Source: Myxococcota bacterium (GTDB lineage: Bacteria > Myxococcota_A > Bradymonadia > UBA7976 > UBA1532). From it: a stretch of 64,000 nt of DNA. The translations under genes were made by a program, and so were the position numbers. The stretch covers positions 1-64,000 of the forward strand of contig CAUJDF010000074.1 of assembly GCA_963169045.1 (NCBI GenBank). Reading direction: 5' to 3'. A model generated the notes under the pieces. It was not told where the DNA came from. It saw only the letters and a program-made list of their open reading frames with translations, and searched no databases. Shown piece after piece: positions 1-6,514 of the stretch. How positions within the stretch are numbered: position 1 is the first letter of the stretch; each line of letters opens with the position of its first letter.

Positions 1-1
1 C

Positions 2-751
2 GACCACGACGTCGCGCGCGAGTTCTTCGCCGAGGTCGTCGCGACGGCCCGGCGCAAGCACCTGCTGAGCAACGACCACTTCACCGTGGACGGCACGCTC
101 ATCGAGGCGTGGGCCTCGCTCAAGAGCTTCCGGCCGAAGGATGAGAAGCCCGAGGACCGGAGGCCGCCCGATGACCCGGGCAACCCGACGGTCGACTTCC
201 ATGGCGAGAAGCGCAGCAACGAGACGCATCGCTCGACGACCGACCCGGAGTCGCGCCTGTACCGCAAGAGCAACGGCACGACGGCGAAGCTGTGCTTCAT
301 GGGGCACGCGCTCATGGAGAACCGCAGCTGCCTCATCACCGACCTGCGCATCACCGAGGCGAGTGGTCGTGCGGAGCGCGAAGCTGCGGCCGAGCAGCTC
401 TTCGAGCACGTCGGCGGCAACCACCGCGCCACCGTCGGCGCCGACAAGGCTTACGACACGTTCGGCTTCGTCGAGCGCTGCCGCGAGATGAAGGTGACGC
501 CGCACGTGGCCCAGAACACCCGGCGCACGGGTGGTTCGGCCATCGACGCGCGCACGACGCGGCACTCCGGCTACGCGGTCAGCCAGCAGAAGCGCAAGCG
601 CATCGAGGAGTTCTTCGGCTGGATGAAGACGGTCGGCGGCCTGCGCCGAACCCGGTTCAAAGGCATCGAGCGAACGCAGCTGGCCGCCTGGCTCGTCGGT
701 GCCGCCTACAACATGCTCCGCATGACGAAGTTGCTACAGACCCCCGCCTGA
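2..751 (+). CDS. IS5-type DDE transposase, 5'-truncated by window edge
   Basis: The frame is open from base 2 and ends at TGA 749-751, so the N-terminus lies outside the window; the first in-frame ATG (86) is internal. About 249 residues are visible. The conserved sequence FTVDGTLIEAWAS carries the first catalytic Asp, VGADKAYDT the second, and KRIEEFFGWMK the catalytic Glu, the arrangement of IS5/IS1182-like DDE transposases. The C-terminal KTVGGLRRTRFKG and the AAYNMLRM end are also typical. It should cut and join the ends of its own element. No frameshift is visible in this part, so it may be functional if the 5' end is intact. The left terminal repeat is off-window. Confidence 0.9.
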   Translation, partial: DHDVAREFFAEVVATARRKHLLSNDHFTVDGTLIEAWASLKSFRPKDEKPEDRRPPDDPGNPTVDFHGEKRSNETHRSTTDPESRLYRKSNGTTAKLCFMGHALMENRSCLITDLRITEASGRAEREAAAEQLFEHVGGNHRATVGADKAYDTFGFVERCREMKVTPHVAQNTRRTGGSAIDARTTRHSGYAVSQQKRKRIEEFFGWMKTVGGLRRTRFKGIERTQLAAWLVGAAYNMLRMTKLLQTPA

Positions 752-768
752 GCCCCCGCAAGGGGGCT
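751..768 (+). terminator. Perfect GC hairpin at the transposase stop codon
   Basis: AGCCCCC and GGGGGCT form a 7-bp perfect stem with a GCAA tetraloop, beginning on the last base of the transposase stop codon. There is no following T-run, so it may be a weak terminator, a protective mRNA 3' end or part of the IS end structure. Confidence 0.3.
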
Positions 769-911
769 CGACGGGGCGCTCGGCGCCGCCGCCGGGCCGC
801 CTGGGGAGCAGCTCTGGGGCCTCCATCACGACGATCGACCCCCCGAATGACCTCTCGACTCTTCACGAACGCGCCTCCGCCGCTGGCGGAAGGCAGTTCG
901 TCAACAACCTG

Positions 912-1379
912 CTAGAGGTTGATCCGGGTGCTCTTCTCATACCCCTCTGACGGCTCCTCTTCGCGGACCCGCGCAAAGAAGACCCGGAAGAGGGCGTTGC
1001 GCACCTGGGCGCGGCCTTCCGCCGTCCGGCACAGCTTCGACGTAGGCCACGCGGCGCGCACGACGATGTAGAGTGCTTGGGCGCCGCGCCGGAACGCGCC
1101 TCGTCCATCCTGGGCCTTGTTCGCCAGCTTCGGGTGTTCCGCCACCTGCGCAATCGCGGCACCTTCAATCGCGGCGGCCGTCTCTGGATCATCCACCCAG
1201 AACAGGGTCAAGAGGACGTGATAGGCGCCTCCGCGCCGGTGCGCTTGTTCACGTCCAGGTGGATTGCCCGAGCGCCCAATATAGGCGCGTCGAACGTAGG
1301 GCAGATTCGCGATGAGCCTGAAGAACGCTGCGATAGCCGTAGCGGAAGCGGCGACGTCAACATGTGCGCCCATGCACAC
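912..1379 (-). CDS. Small GIY-YIG-like predicted nuclease
   Basis: 155 residues. Near residue 34 it reads AYIGRSGNPPGREQAHRR, matching the second half of the GIY-YIG fold (YIG, then GRS-xx-P-xx-R-xxx-H). An acidic position follows in AAIEGAAIAQ and an Asn in PKLANKAQD, in the order expected for the catalytic Glu and the conserved Asn. The classical GIY strand is not clear; LPYVRRAYIG may be a divergent version. The gene stands alone between an IS fragment and a tRNA-like sequence, as is common for GIY-YIG proteins of mobile origin. Start is ATG 1379; a second ATG lies two codons in. The family assignment is motif-based only. Confidence 0.55.
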   Translation of the reverse strand: MCMGAHVDVAASATAIAAFFRLIANLPYVRRAYIGRSGNPPGREQAHRRGGAYHVLLTLFWVDDPETAAAIEGAAIAQVAEHPKLANKAQDGRGAFRRGAQALYIVVRAAWPTSKLCRTAEGRAQVRNALFRVFFARVREEEPSEGYEKSTRINL

Positions 1380-1642
1380 ACGGAGCTATTCTGTTGCGCT
1401 ATCGAGTAGCGGCAACATGCGCTGAGCGCTTGCAGCAACCCCGCACTTGTGCGACGATGGCGGGGCCTGTTGAGGGCTGCGAGCGCTAGCAATGGTGTTC
1501 GTCATGGTCTCTCGGCTGCGCAAACAGCCGAGATGGCCGCTTCGTGCTAGAGGACCGTCGGCACCTTCTCCGCGAGTTAGTGGCTCAGGGGAGTCGGCGC
1601 CAACGGTCCTCAGTTCGTTGCGCACGCGTGCGGCGGGGAGAA
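1380..1642. other. Non-coding stretch before tRNA-like sequence
   Basis: No convincing reading frame, repeat or hairpin terminator is seen here. The open frames on both strands have no recognisable protein features. It separates the GIY-YIG-like gene from the tRNA-like element. Confidence 0.4.
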
Positions 1643-1714
1643 GGCCCCGGCGGGACTCGAACCCGCGTGTCCGGCTTTGCGAGGGCGCGTACCTGACCAC
1701 TCGGTCACGGGGCC
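1643..1714 (-). tRNA. tRNA-like sequence, possible pseudo-tRNA
   Basis: Read on the minus strand, the 72-base sequence has a perfect 7-bp acceptor stem (GGCCCCG/CGGGGCC), a 3-bp D stem (ACC/GGT) around a GAGTGGTCA loop, and a perfect 5-bp T arm (GCGGG-TTCGAGT-CCCGC). The loop CTCGCAA would give anticodon CGC (Ala). The flanking GCGCC and AGCCG do not pair, so the anticodon stem is broken, and the G3:U70 identity pair of tRNA-Ala is missing (C:G here). No CCA is encoded. It could be a decayed tRNA, a phage or plasmid tRNA, or an integration-site remnant. Confidence 0.45.
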
Positions 1715-1742
1715 GCCTCCTCGTCGCACGCGCGCAGTTTTT

Positions 1743-2324
1743 CTACCCCTTGCGAACCTCCACGCCGGGCGCCAACCGATAGCGCGTTCCCGACTTCACG
1801 ACGAAGCCCTTCTCCGAAACGCGCCGAAGCGCGATGTCCGCCGTCGCGCGCGGTTCTTCGATGGCCGCGGCGATATCCTGCGCAGACGCTTCTCCGTGCT
1901 GGGCGAGGTACTCCACTGCGCGCACCGTGACGCTCGGCTTGGTCGTCCCGGGCACGGCACGGACGGCGAGCGGCGTTTCGTGCACCTGCCCATCAACGCC
2001 GCGCTCGACGCGAATGATGGAGATCGGCACAGCCCCCCCTGCGACGGTAGGTGTGCTGATTTGGGGAGGCGTTCGGGGAGGCGCCCTTCTCGGCTGGTCG
2101 ACCGCAGACGAAGTTGTCTCCGCGGCTGCGGGGATGCCCCCAATCATCGCCCTGAGTTCGACAGCGAACTGTGCATGCACCTGCGCCAAGCGCTCTTCGA
2201 CACGCGCGGCCGCCTGCTCCAGTTCGGCCTGCTTTCGACGGGCGTCGGCCGCGGCCAAGTGCTGGCGGGCGAGCTCCTCGTGGCGGGCGGCTTCGTCTTC
2301 AAGAGGGGTGGGCAGAGCGAGCAT
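1743..2324 (-). CDS. Coiled-coil protein with C-terminal winged-helix-like domain
   Basis: 193 residues from ATG 2324; a TTG three codons upstream (2333) is an alternative start. Residues 8-60 are Ala/Glu/Arg/Gln-rich with heptad-like spacing (ARHEELARQHLAAADARRKQ), suggesting a coiled coil. A Pro-rich linker follows. The last 75 residues (TVRAVEYLAQHGEASAQDI, then ADIALRRVSEKGFVVKSG) have the helix-turn-helix plus wing pattern of a winged-helix DNA-binding domain, with a final basic R-Y-R-L strand. It may be a small DNA-binding regulator of the mobile island. No specific family is recognised. It ends next to the tRNA-like sequence. Confidence 0.55.
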   Translation of the reverse strand: MLALPTPLEDEAARHEELARQHLAAADARRKQAELEQAAARVEERLAQVHAQFAVELRAMIGGIPAAAETTSSAVDQPRRAPPRTPPQISTPTVAGGAVPISIIRVERGVDGQVHETPLAVRAVPGTTKPSVTVRAVEYLAQHGEASAQDIAAAIEEPRATADIALRRVSEKGFVVKSGTRYRLAPGVEVRKG

Positions 2325-2460
2325 GCCGCACAAGGTACATACCCGTGAGACGCGGCGCCAGAGAATTCAACATAAGGGCCGAACGTCAACGTTGCGTAGG
2401 TCTTGCGTTGGGCCATTCGCGTATACTGGGGCACCGTAACGACTGCTCTGCGAGGCAACC

Positions 2461-3495
2461 GTGCAAGCGCGCTCCAACCCGCTCCCGCCCGCCCCGACGA
2501 ACCTACTCGATTTCCAAACGATGTTCCCCGATGAGCAGGCGTGCCGCGACTACCTGGTCCAAGTGCGCTGGCCGGACGGCTTCGTGTGCCCGAAGTGCGG
2601 CGTCGCGGGCGAGCCGTACCGAAACGCCTCACGCCCACTCGTCTACGAGTGCCGCTCGTGTCGCCGGCAGACGCGGCTCACGGCGGGCACGATGATGCAC
2701 CGCTCCAAGATTCCCCTGCGCTACTGGTTCTGGGCGGCGTACCTCTTCTCGGCGCAGACGTCGGGCTTCTCGGCGCTCGAGTTGAAGAAGCAGCTCGGGC
2801 TCAAGCGCTACGAGACGGCCTACATGCTCCTCCGCAAACTGCGGGCCGGGACGACGCGGCCGCACGCCGACAAGATCGGCGGGGAGTACGCGGTCGAGTT
2901 CGACGTGGCCTTCGTCGGCGGGCGCACCAAGGGCCTTGGGCACGGGAAGACGAAGAAGACGATGGTGCTCGTCGCCGTCGAGATGCGCGAGGGTAAGCCC
3001 CCGGAGGACATCAACGAGAAGGCCAAGCAGAGCTTCTACGCGGGGCGCATCCGGCTACGGAAGGTGCCCAACCGCAAGGCCGAGACGGTCGACAAGTTCG
3101 TGCAGGACTGGATCGAGCCGGGCACCGCCATCCTCACCGACGGCGACGCCAGCTTCGGAAACCTGTCGGCGCTCGGCTTCGTGCACCTGCCGATGGTCAC
3201 CAAGAAGGACCCGGCGAAGATCGAGGGCTGGGTACCGCTCGTCCACCTCGTCATCAGCAACCTGAAGGCGTGGATTCACGGCACGTTCCACGGCGCCATC
3301 CGCAAGAAGCACCTCCAGACCTACTTGAACGAGTACACCTACCGCTTCAACCGGCGGTTCTCGCGGATGGCCTCGTTCCGGACGCTCCTCCAGATCGGGA
3401 CCCAGGTCGGGCCGGTGACGTACGCGGCCCACTACGCGGGGCGTGTGCCCGTTCGGGAGAACTTCACGCGGCTCCCCGCTGACGTCGACTCTTAA
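2461..3495 (+). CDS. IS1595-family transposase
   Basis: 344 residues from GTG 2461, preceded by GAGG at a good distance. The N-terminus has the family zinc ribbon: CPKCG near residue 43 and CRSC near residue 64, followed by the R-L-T-A-G-T-x-x-H-x-S-K motif. The DDE core shows EFDVAFVGG (first Asp), LTDGDASF (second Asp), then HLVISNLKAWIHGTFHG and YLNEYTYRFNRR. This matches IS1595 elements that end in N-E-x-x-x-R-F-N-R-R. All catalytic blocks are present, so the enzyme looks intact. TATACT at 2422-2427 could be a -10 box. Imperfect end similarity (about 2425-2440 against 3522-3540 reversed) may mark the IS ends but is weak. Confidence 0.88.
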   Translation: MQARSNPLPPAPTNLLDFQTMFPDEQACRDYLVQVRWPDGFVCPKCGVAGEPYRNASRPLVYECRSCRRQTRLTAGTMMHRSKIPLRYWFWAAYLFSAQTSGFSALELKKQLGLKRYETAYMLLRKLRAGTTRPHADKIGGEYAVEFDVAFVGGRTKGLGHGKTKKTMVLVAVEMREGKPPEDINEKAKQSFYAGRIRLRKVPNRKAETVDKFVQDWIEPGTAILTDGDASFGNLSALGFVHLPMVTKKDPAKIEGWVPLVHLVISNLKAWIHGTFHGAIRKKHLQTYLNEYTYRFNRRFSRMASFRTLLQIGTQVGPVTYAAHYAGRVPVRENFTRLPADVDS

Positions 3496-3574
3496 TACGG
3501 CGGCGCGGCAGCGGCGTTGCTTATATTGTCCCAAAGTGCTTGCAAGTTGGCGCTGACGGGCGCACGATTCCGCC

Positions 3575-4798
3575 ATGGCGACGTCTCCAAAAAAGAGTTC
3601 GCAGGACCTTTCCATCCAAGTCGGTCGCGTATTTACGCCGACGAGCCCAATTGATGAGCGTTCCCTCTTCGCTGGTCGAGAGGAACAAGTCCGCTTGATT
3701 CTCGACGTGATTAACCAAAAGGGACAGCACGCCATACTCTACGGGGAGCGTGGGGTCGGTAAGACGTCACTGGCGAACGTCTTGTCATCGTTTTGGGGAC
3801 TAGCGAATCGCATTGTTGCGACGCGTATAAATTGTGACGCTACCGACGACTACAATTCTGCGTGGAGAAAGGTGTTTGATCAGATCGCGCTGACGAGTGA
3901 ACAGCCCGGGCTCGGATTCACTCGTGAGCCTCGCTTCAAGGTTGCTTCGGCTGCAGACTTACTGGGGCCCAGTCCTGCGACGCCGGCGAGTGTGCGATCA
4001 GCGCTCACGAAACTTGCGACGCAGGCACTGCCGATCCTCATCATCGACGAATTTGATCGTTTGGGACAGGAACCCAGGCGCGCGTTTGCTGATACGATCA
4101 AGACGCTGTCGGATTCCGCAGTCAATGCTACAATTATCCTCGTAGGCGTCGCCGACTCAGTTGAGCAACTCATTCACGAACATCAATCGGTCGAGCGCGC
4201 TCTCGTCCAGATTCGTATGCCGCGAATGTCCAAAGCCGAGATCGGTGCAATCATCGCGAACGGCGCAGCAAGGCTCAAGATGTCCTTCAGCTCCGTCGCA
4301 GGTGGGCGCATCGCGAAACTATCTCAGGGCCTCCCTCACTATACGCACCTTCTCGCGCTACACGCTTGCCGCGCCGCGCTCGATAAGCAGTCGATGACTG
4401 TTGACACCGATGCAGTCAAAACGGCGATCAACAAGGCAATTTCAGGAGCACAGCAGTCAATCCGCACGGCTTACGAATATGCTGTGCGCAGTCCACGTAA
4501 AGACAACCTGTTCTCTGATGTTCTTCTCGCTTGTGCTATGGCGGAGACCAATGAGCTTGGCTACTTCGCAGCGCAAGACGTCCGCCCTCCTCTGCAAGAT
4601 ATCACCGGCCGTAGGTACGAAATTCCAAGTTTCGCGCAGCACTTAAACGAATTTTGTGATTCAAAGCGGGGGCCAATTCTACACAAGGATGGCACCCGGA
4701 GATTGTTCCGTTACCGATTCATCAATCCTCTGCTTCAGCCGTTCGTTGTAATGCGCGGCGTCGATGCCGACCGAATCAAGGAATCCGCACTTGACTAG
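3575..4798 (+). CDS. AAA/ORC-like P-loop ATPase, AT-richer than its surroundings
   Basis: 407 residues. Walker A is GERGVGKTS (57-65), Walker B ILIIDEFD (154-161), and a sensor-1-like strand TIILVGVAD lies near residue 190. The order resembles AAA_16/ORC-type ATPases that recruit or remodel protein-DNA complexes. The C-terminal third (about 250-407) is helical with no recognised domain. Codon choice is clearly more AT-rich than in neighbouring genes (for example the end of the gene near 4640-4680), which suggests recent transfer. It directly follows the IS1595 transposase on the same strand, with no obvious partner effector in the window. It could belong to a defence or mobile-element function; that is inference. 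Confidence 0.8.
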   Translation: MATSPKKSSQDLSIQVGRVFTPTSPIDERSLFAGREEQVRLILDVINQKGQHAILYGERGVGKTSLANVLSSFWGLANRIVATRINCDATDDYNSAWRKVFDQIALTSEQPGLGFTREPRFKVASAADLLGPSPATPASVRSALTKLATQALPILIIDEFDRLGQEPRRAFADTIKTLSDSAVNATIILVGVADSVEQLIHEHQSVERALVQIRMPRMSKAEIGAIIANGAARLKMSFSSVAGGRIAKLSQGLPHYTHLLALHACRAALDKQSMTVDTDAVKTAINKAISGAQQSIRTAYEYAVRSPRKDNLFSDVLLACAMAETNELGYFAAQDVRPPLQDITGRRYEIPSFAQHLNEFCDSKRGPILHKDGTRRLFRYRFINPLLQPFVVMRGVDADRIKESALD

Positions 4799-4879
4799 GC
4801 TGGTTTGCGGGGATCCGGGACCCGTACGCCGGGCCACCTATTTGGCGTCAACCGGATAGCCACGGATGGAATCGCCCCG

Positions 4880-5500
4880 ATGAGCTTCTACATGACCGTG
4901 GCGTCACCCAGCGAGCAGAGCGTCCTCGATCTCATTGAAGCGGCGCTCTACAGCGACTTCGACGCCGACTACGAGGTCGTCGACGGCAACGAGGACGACT
5001 GGCGCGAGATCGTGCTGCGCCTCGAGGACGACGAGGGCGAGCACGAGATTGCCATCATCCGCCGGGCGAGAGTGGATGCGCCCGACGGCGCCGAGTTGGT
5101 GGAGGCGCTGCGCGAAGACGCGGCCGAGGGCGAGCCCGCCTCGGCGGTGCGTTGGATCCACGACTTCCTGACCCGGGTGAAGGTGCTCTACAGCTTCGAG
5201 CTCCACACCGGTGGTCGCGAGGAGGCGCTGGAGGTCGTACGCGCCGTGTGGTGGTGCATCCTCCACAACACCGGCGGCATCGGTCAGGTCGACCTCGAAG
5301 GGTTCACCAACCCGGAGGGTGATCACATCCTCTGGCAGTTCACCGGCCGTGCGCGTGCGAGCCAGCCATGGCAGATGGCGCTACTCGACGACGATGGCAG
5401 ATGGACGACCTTCGAGATGGACCTGGCGAACGCAGCGCATGAACAGGCATTCCGCGCCGGTCGAGTCCCTGTCGGCGTGCGCCCGCGCCCCTCGCGGTGA
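4880..5500 (+). CDS. Hypothetical acidic protein
   Basis: 206 residues from ATG 4880 (MSFYMTV); the frame is open further upstream to 4805 but that part reads as low-quality sequence. The protein is rich in Asp and Glu, with a hydrophobic mid-section (residues about 115-145, VKVLYSFELH then RAVWWCILHNTGG). There is no signal peptide or membrane segment. I do not recognise the family. Its stop overlaps the GTG of the following GNAT-like gene by four bases, implying translational coupling. Codon use returns to the GC-rich style of the chromosome here. Confidence 0.6.
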   Translation: MSFYMTVASPSEQSVLDLIEAALYSDFDADYEVVDGNEDDWREIVLRLEDDEGEHEIAIIRRARVDAPDGAELVEALREDAAEGEPASAVRWIHDFLTRVKVLYSFELHTGGREEALEVVRAVWWCILHNTGGIGQVDLEGFTNPEGDHILWQFTGRARASQPWQMALLDDDGRWTTFEMDLANAAHEQAFRAGRVPVGVRPRPSR

Positions 5501-5781
5501 GCATGGAGATGTCGACGGAAGCGACGATTCGACGAGCCGGACCGGGCGACTACGAAGGCGCCGTCCGGCTGATGGACGCGCTCTCGATGCCTTGCATCGA
5601 TCCCGCCTGGCGCGGCCGAGGCATCGGCCGGCAGCTCACGCGAGCTTTCGAGTCGTGGGCGATCGGCGCGGGCGCGCCGTGGGTCGAGGTGAACGTGTAC
5701 GCGGTGAACGACGAGGCGCGGCGCTTCTACGAGTCCCTCGGCTACCTGCCGTTCTCCGCGAAGCTGCACAAGCCCGTCTGA
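5497..5781 (+). CDS. Shortened GNAT-family acetyltransferase
   Basis: 94 residues, start GTG 5497 with in-frame ATGs at 5503 and 5509. The N-terminus (TIRRAGPGDYEGAVRLMDAL) is the first strand and helix of a GNAT fold. It jumps directly to the acetyl-CoA loop WRGRGIGRQL and the C-terminal NDEARRFYESLGY. The central 40-60 residues of a normal GNAT protein (about 150 residues) are missing without breaking the frame, as in an internal in-frame deletion. The cofactor-binding motif is present but the acceptor-binding strands are gone, so activity is doubtful. It is probably a remnant. Confidence 0.7.
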   Translation: MSMEMSTEATIRRAGPGDYEGAVRLMDALSMPCIDPAWRGRGIGRQLTRAFESWAIGAGAPWVEVNVYAVNDEARRFYESLGYLPFSAKLHKPV

Positions 5782-5791
5782 GGCTGGCCCG

Positions 5792-6514
5792 CTACTGGAT
5801 GCCGGCGACGAGCTGCGGCGCGTGCCCGGCGATCGGCGGCTCGAGCATGCCCGGCCGCCCGAGCCAGTGGCGCAGCTCGGCGTGGGCGGTGGCCGAGGCG
5901 CGCGCGAGGCGCATCAGATCGCCGAACTGGGTGGGTGCCATGAGCAGGCCGAGCGCGACGGCGAGCGGGCGCGTGCCACCGTCGTGGGCCATGCCGGCGA
6001 GCGCGACGGGCGGGACGACCTCGTCGGCCACGTCGAGCACGGCGCGCACGACGAGGAGCGGGACGCCGGCGGCGCGCGCGGCCATCGCCACGCCGTGGCT
6101 CTCCATGTCGACGGCGACCGCCGCCGAGCGCGCGCGCAGCGCCTTCTTCTCGGCGGGGTCCGTCAGCGCCGTGTCGCTGCCGGCGAGCACGCCGTCGGAG
6201 GCCTTCAGGCCGCGCGCGGCGAGGCGGCGCCAGGACTCGTCGGTGACGACGAGGTTGCCGTCCGGCAGCGCCACCGCCCGCGGGATGACGAGATCCCCCG
6301 CGACGAGCGCGGTGTCGAGGCCGCCGGCGACCCCGAAGCTGATGAGCGCGGTGGCTCCCTGGTAGACGAGGTCGAGCGCGCCCTCGAACGCGCGTCGTCC
6401 GTCGCCCCCCGCGCAGAACAGCAGCGGGCAGCATTCGGACGGGCGGTCCCGGGTGATGGCCCGTACCAGTCGGGCCTCCGAGCGCAGACCGGTGATGATT
6501 CCGAGGCAGCTCAC
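5792..6514 (-). CDS. hpnG: Hopanoid-associated nucleoside phosphorylase-like protein HpnG
   Basis: 240 residues from GTG 6514, which overlaps the stop of squalene-hopene cyclase. It starts CLGIITGLRSEARLV and contains the GVAGGLD glycine motif and VDMESHGVAMAARAAGVP, the phosphorylase/nucleosidase signature that binds ribose. Asp in VLDVADEVVP matches the catalytic acid region of MTA/SAH nucleosidases. In hopanoid pathways HpnG removes adenine from adenosylhopane to give ribosylhopane, a step towards bacteriohopanetetrol. Placement directly after shc with translational coupling supports this role over purine salvage. Function is inferred from family and neighbour. Confidence 0.82.
   Translation of the reverse strand: MSCLGIITGLRSEARLVRAITRDRPSECCPLLFCAGGDGRRAFEGALDLVYQGATALISFGVAGGLDTALVAGDLVIPRAVALPDGNLVVTDESWRRLAARGLKASDGVLAGSDTALTDPAEKKALRARSAAVAVDMESHGVAMAARAAGVPLLVVRAVLDVADEVVPPVALAGMAHDGGTRPLAVALGLLMAPTQFGDLMRLARASATAHAELRHWLGRPGMLEPPIAGHAPQLVAGIQ

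Noticed and set aside
2425-3540. Terminal inverted repeats of the IS1595 element
   Set aside because: About nine of fourteen positions agree between the ends and no clear target duplication is seen, so they are not reported as a feature.
4799-4879. Longer start of the hypothetical gene at 4805
   Set aside because: The upstream codons look like non-coding sequence; ATG 4880 is more plausible.
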